From Pseudonocardia sp. (lineage in GTDB: Bacteria; Actinomycetota; Actinomycetes; Mycobacteriales; Pseudonocardiaceae), in assembly GCA_025869365.1 (NCBI GenBank), contig JAOZVV010000200.1, forward strand, positions 1 to 64,000: a stretch of DNA of 64,000 nt, written 5' to 3'. The translations under genes were made by a program, and so were the position numbers. The notes beneath the pieces were generated by a model. That model did no database searches. It had not been told where the DNA came from and saw only the letters and a list, made by a program, of their open reading frames with translations. Below are positions 8,106 to 16,615 of the stretch, piece after piece (position 1 is the first letter of the stretch; the number at the start of each line of letters is the position of its first letter).

Positions 8106-8146
8106 CCCGTGTTCCGGTCGAACCCCCTCGCCGGCCGGAACACGGG
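8106..8146 (+). terminator. Hairpin after the nitroreductase gene
   Basis: CCCGTGTTCCGG at 8106-8117 pairs perfectly with CCGGAACACGGG at 8135-8146 across a 17-base loop, 45 bases past the stop. There is no T run, as is common in actinobacterial terminators. Confidence 0.5.
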
Positions 8147-8249
8147 CCGCAGTGGTACCCCGTACCTGATGAGCGTTCAGGCGGGGCCCGTCGTTAAATT
8201 CCGCCGGGTCCGGATGATCCCGCGTGTCGCTTATATAAGTGACTGCTGC

Positions 8250-8255
8250 TAGATT
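8250..8255 (+). promoter_or_regulatory. -10 element TAGATT for a probably leaderless SRPBCC transcript
   Basis: TAGATT ends 6 bases before the ATG at 8262, which puts the transcription start at or next to the start codon. There is no ribosome site, fitting a leaderless mRNA, which is common in actinobacteria. The AT-rich TATATAA at 8232-8238 lies just upstream. No clear -35 is seen. Confidence 0.4.
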
Positions 8256-8261
8256 CTCGCC

Positions 8262-8756
8262 ATGTCGGACGTGACGACCCCCGCCGGTACCGTGTCCCCC
8301 ACCGACGGGCGGCATCGCGTGACGTTCCGGCGGCTCGTGCCCGATCCCGTGGACGAGGTGTGGTCCGCGGTGACCGAGTCCGACCGGCTGGGCCGCTGGT
8401 TCGGCACCTACACCGGCACCGGCCGCGTCGGCGGGACGGTCCGGCTCGTCATGGTGGCCGAGGACCCGGACGGGCCGCCTTCGACGGTCGCGATCCTGGA
8501 ATGCGTGCCGCCCGAGCGGCTCGTCGTGGAGGTGGGCCCAGCGGAGGAGGCCGAGCCGTGGCGGATCACCGTCACCCTCTCCCCCGACGACGGCGGGACC
8601 CTTCTCGTGTTCGACCAGCTCGTCCCCGAGGGCATGACCCCGGCGGACATCGGCCCGGGGTGGCACTTCTACCTTGACCGGCTGGCCGCTTCGCTCACCG
8701 GGGCGCCCCTGCCGCCCTGGGAGGACTACGAAGGCCTCGGCGGGCTGTACGCCTGA
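8262..8756 (+). CDS. SRPBCC/AHSA1-like domain protein
   Basis: A 164-residue START-like (AHSA1) protein. Diagnostic pieces are VTFRRLVPDPVDEVWSAVTE (first strand and helix), RLGRWFGTYTGTG, the strand pair ending VVEVGP, and a C-terminal helix from GWHFYLDRLAASLTG. The fold forms a hydrophobic pocket for small ligands. In many actinobacteria such genes follow an ArsR repressor, but none is adjacent here. The ligand is unknown. Confidence 0.78.
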   Translation: MSDVTTPAGTVSPTDGRHRVTFRRLVPDPVDEVWSAVTESDRLGRWFGTYTGTGRVGGTVRLVMVAEDPDGPPSTVAILECVPPERLVVEVGPAEEAEPWRITVTLSPDDGGTLLVFDQLVPEGMTPADIGPGWHFYLDRLAASLTGAPLPPWEDYEGLGGLYA

Positions 8757-8763
8757 CACCGGT

Positions 8764-8783
8764 GTCCGCCGCGAGCGGACTTT
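8764..8783 (+). terminator. Short hairpin with T tract after the SRPBCC gene
   Basis: GTCCGC at 8764-8769 and GCGGAC at 8775-8780 form a 6-bp stem with a 5-base loop, followed by TTT. It is placed 8 bases past the stop, a compact intrinsic terminator. Confidence 0.45.
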
Positions 8784-8923
8784 GCCTCCGGTGAGGTCCC
8801 CTCGGCGGGCTCACCCGGCCCGGCCGGCCTCCGGCGCATCCTGGGGATGGCGCCGGAGGCTCAACCGGGCCCCGCGAGATCGGCGTGCGGCTCGCCGTCG
8901 AGCGGCCGCCGTCCCCGTCCGGT

Positions 8924-9565
8924 CTACCGCGCGGTCATCGTCTGGACCTGCAGCTGCGGGGACGGCGTGGTGCCCGCGCAGCCGGTGGTCTCCAGCGGGA
9001 CGAACGCGGACGCCTTCTCGCCGGGCGGGTAGACCCGCAGTCCCCGCACGGCCGTCGGCGTGCAGGCGGCAGGATCGAAGTTGCCCGCCTGCGCCATCTG
9101 CAGTACCGCGCCCGCCGAGCCGCCGGGAGCGAGGCGGACCTCGCCGCCGCGCGGGCCGCTCATCGCCGCGGCCGCGCCCACCTGCTGCCCAGTGTCCCCG
9201 GTGACGTAGGAGACGCCCGGGAAGCCCCGGAGCTGGCACGGGGCGGACCCGGTGTTCTGGAAGGCGAGCGTGACGAACCGCGAGCCCGCGGCGGCGTCGC
9301 CGTCGACCGCGGTCACCTTCAGGTTGCCGGTGGCGCAGTTCGGCGGGTCCAGGGCCCCGCCGCCCGAGGCCGGTGCGGCCGCAGGCTGGGCGGTCGGCGC
9401 GGCCGTGGTGGCGGACGGGCCCGGCACCGCGGTCTGGCTCGCGCTGGGCACGGTGACCCCGCCGTTGACCTCGTCCGTGCCGCCGCTCGAACAGCCGGCC
9501 GCCAGGGCGCCGACGGCCGCGAGGGCCACCGCGCCGATCTTCATTCTCGTGTTCATGCTGCTCAT
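8924..9565 (-). CDS. Secreted DUF4232-type lipoprotein
   Basis: A 213-residue exported lipoprotein. The signal peptide spans about residues 1-25 (MSSMNTRMKIG, then AVALAAVGALAAGCSSG) with lipobox LAAGC. An Ala/Pro/Thr-rich linker follows at about 26-72. The rest is a DUF4232-like domain: four cysteines, a NTGSAPCQLRGFPGVSYV segment and a C-terminal GLRVYPPG strand. Such proteins sit on the outer face of the membrane; the function is unknown. The start at 9565 is supported by AAGGA 8 bases upstream (about 9575), which precedes the first of three candidate ATGs. Confidence 0.82.
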   Translation of the reverse strand: MSSMNTRMKIGAVALAAVGALAAGCSSGGTDEVNGGVTVPSASQTAVPGPSATTAAPTAQPAAAPASGGGALDPPNCATGNLKVTAVDGDAAAGSRFVTLAFQNTGSAPCQLRGFPGVSYVTGDTGQQVGAAAAMSGPRGGEVRLAPGGSAGAVLQMAQAGNFDPAACTPTAVRGLRVYPPGEKASAFVPLETTGCAGTTPSPQLQVQTMTAR

Positions 9566-9781
9566 GTTCGTGTCCTTCCCTCCCCGACATCGGACTCGTG
9601 GCCCGACGGGTGCCGACCGGGATGCTGCCGGCACCTGATCTTCAGACGGCCGGGGAGGCGCGTGGGTTGCGTCGGACAACGATCGCACCGCGTCGAGGTG
9701 ATCTTCGTCGAGCCCGGACGGCCGAGTTCGCCCGATCGGGACGTCCGGCCGTGGGCCGCCGGGCCTCGTTAGGGTGGCCTC

Positions 9782-10360
9782 GTGTCCGCGACCCGCCTCC
9801 TCGTGCTCGGGGTCGTCCGCGGCTACGGCCGCGTACACGGCTACCGCGTGGGCAACGACCTGCTCTCCTGGGGCGCCGACGAGTGGGCGACCGTCAAGTG
9901 GGGGTCGATCTACCACGCCCTGCGGGCCGGCGTGAAGGCCGGACAGCTGCTCGACCACGACGAGGTCCCCGGCCGCACGGACTACGAGCTCACCGAGCGC
10001 GGCGAGGCCGAGTTCCTGCGCCTGCTGCGCGATGCGCTCCGCCGCCCGGAGCACCGCCCGGACATGCTGGGTTCGGCGCTCGCCCTCCTCCCCGCGCTCA
10101 CCCGGGACGAGGCCCTGATCCTGCTCCGGGAGCGGCTCGTGAGCTGCGAGGCGCTGCGGGACAAGGCGACGGCCCAGCTCGACGGGTGGGCGGGCCCGCC
10201 GCACGACCGCGAGCTGTTCGGGCTCTGGGCCGGCTCCGCCGCGGGCGGGGCCGGGTGGACCCGTGGGCTGATCGACCGGCTCGAGTCCGGGATGTACGCG
10301 ATGGCCGGCGAACCCGGCTCGGTCGGCATCCCGGGCAGCTGGGCGCACGCCGCGCGCTGA
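9782..10360 (+). CDS. PadR-family transcriptional regulator
   Basis: A 192-residue DNA-binding protein. Residues 1-85 are a PadR winged helix (GRVHGYRVGNDLLSWGADEW, the wing around SIYHALRAG, and ELTERGEAEFLRLL). Residues 90-190 form the helical Vir_act_alpha_C-like dimerisation part. It starts with GTG at 9782, with no strong ribosome site. PadR proteins usually repress a neighbouring transporter or enzyme gene and respond to small aromatics or stress; no obvious target is adjacent. Confidence 0.85.
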   Translation: MSATRLLVLGVVRGYGRVHGYRVGNDLLSWGADEWATVKWGSIYHALRAGVKAGQLLDHDEVPGRTDYELTERGEAEFLRLLRDALRRPEHRPDMLGSALALLPALTRDEALILLRERLVSCEALRDKATAQLDGWAGPPHDRELFGLWAGSAAGGAGWTRGLIDRLESGMYAMAGEPGSVGIPGSWAHAAR

Positions 10361-10411
10361 CCCACTCCCCCGCGGGCCGGCTCGGCCAGCCTTGTCCTTG
10401 CTGTTTTTGTG

Positions 10412-10465
10412 GTCATCGATTGATCGACAATCCGTTGGCGTCAATGAATCGATGACATTATAATG
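10412..10465 (+). promoter_or_regulatory. Promoter with perfect TATAAT and a 10-bp inverted repeat, upstream of the SNF2 gene
   Basis: TTGGCG (10435-10440), an 18-base spacer and consensus TATAAT (10459-10464) form a good sigma70-type promoter, predicting a start near 10471. The -10 sits inside the palindrome CATTATAATG (10456-10465). GTCATCGATT (10412-10421) and its exact complement AATCGATGAC (10447-10456) flank the -35 with a 25-base spacing, a plausible operator pair. The block is strikingly AT-rich for this genome. Confidence 0.5.
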
Positions 10466-10562
10466 ATCAGCCGCTGCGGACGTGGGAACGGCACGTACCG
10501 CCGCCGTCGATCACCGGCAGTGATTTGCCTCGACGCCAGGGCGGCGGGCAGACTCGACCGTC

Positions 10563-13058
10563 TTGTTCAAGTTTGAACACCGTCCCTGCCGTGCCGACTG
10601 CCTCGGGAGGCCTCCCATCACCCACGAGCCGGACCTCGATCCCCGCTTCTCCCCTGCCGATCCGCCCCGGGACGGCGTCGTCCACCTGGCCGGGGAGCAG
10701 CTCGGCATCCTCGATGCCCTGCCGGTCCTGCTCGCGCTCCCGGACGGCCGGTGGCCACGGCTGGCCGAACGGGCACTCCGGCTGGTGGCGGCCGGGCGGA
10801 TCGAGCCCTCCGTCTCCCCGTCGGGCATCGCCTCGTGGCGGGTCCTCGGCGAGCACGACGACCGGGACCTGCTGGACGCCGTCGCGGACGCCCTCCCCCG
10901 CTCATCCGGCGCGGAGGGGCCGTACGCCGGCACCACACCCCGACGGGTCGACGCGGTCGAGGCGGCGGACCAGGCGAGCATCTCCCTGCGGGTCGACGCG
11001 CCCCGCGACCCGGCCCTGCCCGGGTGGTCGGCGGTCGTCCAGGTGCACGTGGGGGGCGCGGTCGCGGACGCCGCGCAGCTCTGGGCCGCCCGGCCCGCCG
11101 GGTTCGCCCCGCGGCACCGGATCGACGCGGTGCTGGCGATCCGGCGGGCGGCCGAGGTCTGGGCACCGCTGCACGGGCTGCTGTCCCGGCCGGTGCCGGA
11201 CGCGGTGGATCTCGACGACGGTGATCTCGCGGAACTCCTGGAGACCGCCGCGGCCGCGCTCACCGCGGACGGGGTGCCGGTGCACTGGCCGCGGGAGATG
11301 GTCGGCGGGCTGGCGGCCCGCGTCGTCGTCGGGCGGGAGGCGGACGGCCCCGGGATCGGCGCCGAGTGGGGGCTCAGCCTGCGCGGCAGCCCGCTCACCC
11401 CCGCCGAGCTCGACGAGCTGGCCGCGTCCCGTCGGCCGGTCGTCCGGCTCCGCGGGGAGTGGACACTCGTCGCGCCCGCGCTGTCGGATCGGGCCGGCAA
11501 GCGGGAGCTCGCCCCGCTCGGCCGGGGCGAGGCCCTCGGCGCGGCGCTGGGCGGGACGCTCGACGTCGACGGCACCGCGATCGCCGTGGACGCCGAGGGC
11601 TGGGTGGCAGGGCTGCGCGAGGCGCTGGGCCGGGAACCGGAGCCCGTCGAGGTGCCGCGGGCCCTCACCGCGACGCTGCGGGACTACCAGCTCCGGGGCC
11701 TGCACTGGCTGGCCCGGACGACCGGGGTCGGCCTCGGCGCCTGCCTCGCCGACGACATGGGGCTCGGCAAGACCGTCACGGTGATCGCTCTGCACCTGCA
11801 TCGTGCTGCCGCGGACCCGACGTTGATCGTCTGCCCCGCGTCGCTGCTCGGGACCTGGGAGCGGGAGTTCGCGCGGTTCGCACCGGGCACCCCCGTCCTC
11901 CGCTTCCACGGCACCGAACGCACCCTGCCGGAACGCGGTGTCGTCCTCACCACCTACGGCACGCTGCGCAGCGATCCCGCGCCCCTCACGGCACACACCT
12001 GGGACCTGGTGGTCGCCGACGAGGCCCAGAACGTCAAGAACCCGCGCTCGGAGACCGCCCGCGCGCTGCGGGGCATCGACGCCGTGGCCCGGGTCGCCCT
12101 CACCGGCACCCCCGTCGAGAACCGCCTCACGGACCTGTGGGCGATCCTGGACTGGGCCACGCCCGGCCTGCTGGGCGCGCCCGCGGCGTTCCGCCGGCGA
12201 TGGGCCGAGCCGATCGAGTCCGGCCGGGAGCCGGAGCGGGCCGCGGACCTGGCCCGGCTCGTCGCCCCGTTCCTCCTGCGCCGCCGCAAGACGGACCCCG
12301 GCATCGCCCCCGAACTGCCCGCCCGCACCGAGACGGACACCCCGGTGGGCCTCACCCGCGAACAGGCCGGGCTCTACACCGCCGCCGTCGCGGAGCTGAC
12401 CGGACGCGTCGAGGGCAGCGAGGGGATCGCCCGGCGGGGCGCGATCGGGGCGCTGCTCACCGCGCTCAAGCAGATCTGCAACCACCCGGCCCAGTACCTC
12501 GGTGAGACCGACGGCCCGCTCACCGGCCGCTCCGGCAAGCTCGACGCCCTCGACGAGCTGCTGGACGCCCTGCTCGACGCCCGGCCGGACGGCGGGGTGC
12601 TCGTCTTCACCCAGTACGTCACCATGGCCCGGTTGCTGCAGCGCCATCTCGCGGGCCGCGGGATCGGGACCCGGCTGCTGCACGGCGGCACGCCCGTCGC
12701 GCGGCGCACGGAGCTCGTCGACGAGTTCCAGGCCGGTGGCTTCCCCGTCTTCCTGCTCTCGCTGCGCGCCGCCGGGACCGGCCTCACCCTGACCCGCGCC
12801 GATCATGTCGTGCACTACGACCGCTGGTGGAACCCGGCCGTCGAGGACCAGGCGACGGACCGCGCCCACCGGATCGGGCAGACGCGGGCGGTGCAGGTGC
12901 ACCGGCTCGTCGCCGAGGGCACCCTGGAGGACCGGATCGCCACGATGCTGCGCGAGAAGCGGGCGTTGGCGGACTCGGTGCTGAGCAGCGGCGTGGAGTC
13001 CGCGCTCACCGGGCTCTCCGACGCGGATCTGGCCGAGCTCGTGGCGCTGCGCTCATGA
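10563..13058 (+). CDS. SNF2-family DEAD/DEAH-box ATPase (helicase-like)
   Basis: An 831-residue Swi2/Snf2 ATPase. The N-terminal 380 residues resemble the SNF2_assoc-type region of bacterial HepA-like proteins. The motor then shows motif I DDMGLGKT (near 397), motif II DEAQNVKNP (near 486), motif III GTPVENRLTDLW, and the C-terminal lobe with VFTQYVTMARLL and motif VI RAHRIGQTRAVQV (near 769). These proteins translocate on duplex DNA and remodel protein-DNA complexes. The listed start is TTG 10563, 92 bases past the predicted transcription start; the true start may be slightly downstream, since residues 1-25 look unstructured. The stop overlaps the SWIM gene (ATGA), a pairing common in actinobacteria. 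Confidence 0.88.
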   Translation: MFKFEHRPCRADCLGRPPITHEPDLDPRFSPADPPRDGVVHLAGEQLGILDALPVLLALPDGRWPRLAERALRLVAAGRIEPSVSPSGIASWRVLGEHDDRDLLDAVADALPRSSGAEGPYAGTTPRRVDAVEAADQASISLRVDAPRDPALPGWSAVVQVHVGGAVADAAQLWAARPAGFAPRHRIDAVLAIRRAAEVWAPLHGLLSRPVPDAVDLDDGDLAELLETAAAALTADGVPVHWPREMVGGLAARVVVGREADGPGIGAEWGLSLRGSPLTPAELDELAASRRPVVRLRGEWTLVAPALSDRAGKRELAPLGRGEALGAALGGTLDVDGTAIAVDAEGWVAGLREALGREPEPVEVPRALTATLRDYQLRGLHWLARTTGVGLGACLADDMGLGKTVTVIALHLHRAAADPTLIVCPASLLGTWEREFARFAPGTPVLRFHGTERTLPERGVVLTTYGTLRSDPAPLTAHTWDLVVADEAQNVKNPRSETARALRGIDAVARVALTGTPVENRLTDLWAILDWATPGLLGAPAAFRRRWAEPIESGREPERAADLARLVAPFLLRRRKTDPGIAPELPARTETDTPVGLTREQAGLYTAAVAELTGRVEGSEGIARRGAIGALLTALKQICNHPAQYLGETDGPLTGRSGKLDALDELLDALLDARPDGGVLVFTQYVTMARLLQRHLAGRGIGTRLLHGGTPVARRTELVDEFQAGGFPVFLLSLRAAGTGLTLTRADHVVHYDRWWNPAVEDQATDRAHRIGQTRAVQVHRLVAEGTLEDRIATMLREKRALADSVLSSGVESALTGLSDADLAELVALRS

Positions 13059-13792
13059 GCGGCCCGTCCGCACGGGGCTTCCCCGCGTTCCCCGCCCGGC
13101 GCGGCGGGACCCGTGGCCGCTCGTGGTGGGCGCGGGAGTGGGTAGCGGCGATGGAGGACACGTCGCTGGACCTCACCGAGCTCCGCCGCGGGCGCAGGCT
13201 CGCCGGGAGCGGGCTGCTGGGGCCGATCACGGTCTCCCCCGGCCGGATCACGACCGTCGCCGAGGACCCCGACGAGCAGGCCGTGTACGTCGTGGCGGTG
13301 ACGCTCGCCGTCCTCGACGAGGCAGGCCGGGCCCGGTTCCTGGACCGGGCCGCGGCGGAGGCGGGGCACCTCGCCGCGCTGCTGGCCGGGGAGGTCCCGC
13401 GGGAGCTGGTCCGTGCCGCGGCCGCCGCGGACGTCGCCCTGCTGCCGGGGATCGGGGACCTCGAGGGCAGCTGCGGCTGCCCGGACTGGGGCGATCCCTG
13501 CCGGCACGCCGCCGCCCTGTGCTACCAGGTCTCCTGGCTGCTCGACGCGGACCCGTTCCTACTGCTCCTCGCCCGCGGCCTGGACCGGGAGACGCTGCTG
13601 GCGGAGCTCGCCGGGCGGGACGGCCCGGCCGCCGGACCGGCCCGACGACGGGGGCGGGGTCGGGGTCGAGGAACCTCGGGTGCTCGCCGCCCTCGTCGAT
13701 CTCGCGGCGGCGCGGGCCCGGGCCCTGCTCGCCGACGCCGGCCGCGAGCCGTGAGACTCCGGCCACGAACACGGCTCCGGGCCCCCGGCTGA
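13055..13792 (+). CDS. SWIM zinc-finger protein, 3' end probably frameshifted
   Basis: Partner gene of the SNF2 ATPase, coupled through ATGA. Residues 1-195 are normal. They include a SWIM zinc-binding motif CGCPDWGDPCRHAAALCY (C-x-C-x(6)-C-x-H) near residue 145, followed by a helical LLARGLDRETLLAELAG. After about residue 197 the frame turns into an Arg/Gly/Pro tail typical of out-of-frame GC-rich DNA. Shifting one base near 13,640 gives the sensible ending EEPRVLAALVDLAAARARALL and a stop at 13,752-13,754. One extra base near the C/G-rich stretch 13,638-13,660 would explain it: a real mutation or a sequencing error. SWIM proteins paired with SNF2 ATPases are thought to bind DNA or protein partners. 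Confidence 0.75.
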   Translation: MSGPSARGFPAFPARRGGTRGRSWWAREWVAAMEDTSLDLTELRRGRRLAGSGLLGPITVSPGRITTVAEDPDEQAVYVVAVTLAVLDEAGRARFLDRAAAEAGHLAALLAGEVPRELVRAAAAADVALLPGIGDLEGSCGCPDWGDPCRHAAALCYQVSWLLDADPFLLLLARGLDRETLLAELAGRDGPAAGPARRRGRGRGRGTSGARRPRRSRGGAGPGPARRRRPRAVRLRPRTRLRAPG

Positions 13793-13837
13793 TCCCTAGG
13801 GTCGGTCGACCGCCCCCGCATCCGGAAGGCCCACCGC

Positions 13838-14587
13838 ATGACCGCCGGCACGTTCGCGCTGCTCGTGGTCGCCGGGATCGCGGCGGGGCTGTCCGGCTCG
13901 ATCGCCGGCCTGGCGTCGCTGTTCTCCTATCCGGCGCTGCTCGCGACCGGTCTGCCCGCCACGACGGCGAACGTCACGAACACCGTCGCGCTCCTGGCCA
14001 ACAGCGTCGGGTCGGTGGCCGGGTCCGGGCCGGAGCTGGCCGGGCAGGGCCGGCACGTGAAGCGGCTGCTGCCGATCAGCCTGGTCGGCGGCGCCGCCGG
14101 GGCCGGACTCCTGCTGATCACCCCGGCCGGCGGGTTCGAGCGGATCGTGCCGTTCCTCGTCGGCGGCGCGTCGATCGTGCTGCTGCTCCAGCCGCGGATC
14201 CGGACGGCCGCCGCCGAGACCTCCGGCCCGACGACGGCGCCGGTCGTGATCGGGATGCTCGCGGTCGCCGTCTACGGGGGCTACTTCGGCGCCGCCTCCG
14301 GGGTGCTGCAGCTGGCGCTGCTGCTCGTCGCGCTCCCGGTGTCGTTGCTGCAGGCCAACGGGCTCAAGAACGTGCTCTCGGGGGGCGCGAACGCCGTCGC
14401 CGCCGTCGGGTTCGCGCTGTTCGGACCGGTCGCGTGGTCCGCCGTCCTGCCGCTGGCCCTCGGGCTCCTCGTCGGGGGCCGGCTCGGGCCGGTCCTCGCC
14501 CGGCGGCTGCCGACCGGGGTGCTGCGGGTGGGCATCGCGCTGGCCGGGATCGGGCTCGCCGTCAAGCTCGGCCTCGACGCGTTCTGA
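13838..14587 (+). CDS. TauE/SafE-family sulfite exporter-like permease
   Basis: Integral membrane protein of 249 residues with about seven to eight hydrophobic segments. The family repeat is visible twice: GLSGSIAGLASLFSYPALL near residue 18 and YGGYFGAASGVLQLALLL near 147. Both carry the Gly-rich bend and Pro of TauE permeases. Family members export sulfite, sulfoacetate or other organosulfur anions; the substrate here is unknown. It lies 45 bases after the SWIM reading frame and is convergent with the kinase gene. Confidence 0.85.
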   Translation: MTAGTFALLVVAGIAAGLSGSIAGLASLFSYPALLATGLPATTANVTNTVALLANSVGSVAGSGPELAGQGRHVKRLLPISLVGGAAGAGLLLITPAGGFERIVPFLVGGASIVLLLQPRIRTAAAETSGPTTAPVVIGMLAVAVYGGYFGAASGVLQLALLLVALPVSLLQANGLKNVLSGGANAVAAVGFALFGPVAWSAVLPLALGLLVGGRLGPVLARRLPTGVLRVGIALAGIGLAVKLGLDAF

Positions 14588-14612
14588 CCGGATCGGCGAC
14601 CGCCGGCCGGGC

Positions 14613-16550
14613 TCAGCGCCGGGCGAGCGCCGTGGACACCGGGCCGTCGACCGGCGCGCCCGACCGCCGTAGCCAGTCCTCGAGGGTCCGGTTCGTGGTC
14701 AGCAGGTCCGGCCGCTTCGTCGGCAGCATGCGCAGCGCCGCCTTGAGCAGGCCCAGGTGCGCGGTCCGGCGCGGCAGGTGGGTGAGCTTCGCCCCGCTCG
14801 CCGCCGCCCGCAGCCCGGACACCGCGTCCGCGTGCCCGCCCCGCGGCGGGTACCCGGTGAGGGCGTAGGAGATCGTCGCCGCGAGCTGCCAGGCGTCGGA
14901 CTCGGGGCTGGCCTTCTTCCCGGCTGCGACCTCGGGCGCCAGGTAGTCCGGCGTGCCGAGGACGAACCCGGTCATGGTCATCGTGGCGTCCCCGGTGCGG
15001 CGGGCGATCCCGAAGTCGATCAGGTGCGGGCGCCCGGCCCGGTCCACGATGATGTTGCTGGGCTTGATGTCGCGGTGCAGGACGCCCTTGCTGTGCGCGG
15101 CGGCGAGGGCACTCGCGACCCCGGACCACACGCGGGCGGCGGCGACGTCGTCCAGCACACCCTGCTCGCGGACCAACTGGCCGAGCGACACCCCCTCGAC
15201 GTGCTCCATGACGATGACCAGCCCGTCCAGCCCCTCGAGGCCGGGATCGCTGCGGGCCTGGACGAGATCGTGGATCCGGACGCAGTTCGGGTGCCGCACC
15301 GCGGCGAGCGCGGCGGCCTCCCGGCGGATGCGCTCCTCGGTCTCCGCGTCGGGCGCGTGCGCGGCCTTCACCGCGACGGTGTGCCCGAGCCGCGCGTCGT
15401 GCGCCAGCCAGACCCGGCCGAAGCCGCCCTCGCCGATCCGCCGGATCAGCCGGAAGCGCGGGGCGCCGTTCGGCGGGCCCGGGGCCCCCGCGAAGGGTGC
15501 GGGTGCGTGCAGCGTGCCGCCCGGGCCGATCGGCCCTGTCTGCGGCCGGCCGGTGGGCTGCGGGCCCTGTGCCGGACCGGGCATCCGCGGAACCGGACCC
15601 GGTTGCGCCGCGAGTGCGGCCGGCGGGACCGGCCCGGCGTTCGCGCCACCGCCCCGCGGCCCCTGCTCCGGGACGAGCGGCGGCTCCGGCCGGCGCTCGG
15701 CGAACCGCTGCGCGAGCCGTTCCTTGAGCGGGGGCGGCGGGTTCGTCTCCTGGAAACCCGCGTAGGGCACCTGGGCGCCGGTGCGCGCCGGTGTACCCGG
15801 GCCCGGCTGGGCCGTGCTCCCTGACCTGCGGGGATCGGGGGCGCGGGGATCGGGCCGGGACGGAGCGGGCGTGAGCGACCGCCGCACGGTCTCCTTGGAC
15901 GGCACCGGGATCGCCGCGGCGACGACGATCCCCGCGAACGCCCCCACCAGCATGCCGAACCACAGGTGCTCGGCGGTCCCGGCCGGCACCCCCGCGGTGA
16001 CGACGGCCAGGCCGAGCACCGGGAGCCAGAAGAGCTTCGACGGCCAGGACGGGCCGCGCCGCAGCACCAGCCGTGCCTGCCCGGCGACGAACAGCGCGGT
16101 GAACAGCGGCACGAGACCGAGCAGCAGGGCCGCCACGCCGAAGCGCACCGGGTCCGACGGATCGAACGCCTCGATGACGGACCCGCGCCCCAGGTAGGTG
16201 CTCTGCGTGCCGACGAAACAGGTCTCGACCTGCACCGACCGCAGCCGGATGCCCGGGGTCGCCACCCCGTTCGAGGCGTTGGTGAAGATCTGTCCCGCCG
16301 TGACGAAGACGGCGAGCGGGAGCAGCCCGGCGGATGCGATCCCGAGCCCGCCGAAGGCGAGGCCCGCGCCGCCGCCGTAGCGCGAACCGACCCGCATCCG
16401 CAGCGCCGCGACCATGGCGAGCCCGGCTGTCGGCAGCAGGCCCAGGACCGCGCCCAGGGCGGACACCGCCCAGGCCCAGCCGCCCGGGCAGACCTCCGGG
16501 GCGACGGACGAGTGCAGGATCGACAGCAGCCGGCCGACCAACCACTCCAC
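14613..16550 (-). CDS. Membrane-anchored Ser/Thr protein kinase with C-terminal kinase domain
   Basis: A 645-residue eukaryotic-type kinase. The N-terminal 215 residues hold about five transmembrane segments (about 25-50, 62-88, 137-157, 173-190, 198-214), with a roughly 45-residue loop between the second and third. A Pro/Gly-rich linker (about 220-365) precedes the kinase: P-loop IGEGGFGRVWLAHD, catalytic Lys in VAVKAA (near 394), HRDIKPSN (near 490), DFG in LIDFGIA and APE in YLAPEVAAG. All catalytic residues are present. Most actinobacterial Pkn proteins put the kinase first and a single membrane span after it, so this order is unusual. The start at 16550 was chosen because it opens directly into the first hydrophobic stretch. 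Confidence 0.87.
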   Translation of the reverse strand: MEWLVGRLLSILHSSVAPEVCPGGWAWAVSALGAVLGLLPTAGLAMVAALRMRVGSRYGGGAGLAFGGLGIASAGLLPLAVFVTAGQIFTNASNGVATPGIRLRSVQVETCFVGTQSTYLGRGSVIEAFDPSDPVRFGVAALLLGLVPLFTALFVAGQARLVLRRGPSWPSKLFWLPVLGLAVVTAGVPAGTAEHLWFGMLVGAFAGIVVAAAIPVPSKETVRRSLTPAPSRPDPRAPDPRRSGSTAQPGPGTPARTGAQVPYAGFQETNPPPPLKERLAQRFAERRPEPPLVPEQGPRGGGANAGPVPPAALAAQPGPVPRMPGPAQGPQPTGRPQTGPIGPGGTLHAPAPFAGAPGPPNGAPRFRLIRRIGEGGFGRVWLAHDARLGHTVAVKAAHAPDAETEERIRREAAALAAVRHPNCVRIHDLVQARSDPGLEGLDGLVIVMEHVEGVSLGQLVREQGVLDDVAAARVWSGVASALAAAHSKGVLHRDIKPSNIIVDRAGRPHLIDFGIARRTGDATMTMTGFVLGTPDYLAPEVAAGKKASPESDAWQLAATISYALTGYPPRGGHADAVSGLRAAASGAKLTHLPRRTAHLGLLKAALRMLPTKRPDLLTTNRTLEDWLRRSGAPVDGPVSTALARR

Positions 16551-16615
16551 GTGGGTCCCCCTCGTTCCGCGTCGCCTCCACTATGTCAGAGCAGCGGCTC
16601 CTCGCCGCGGCGCGT

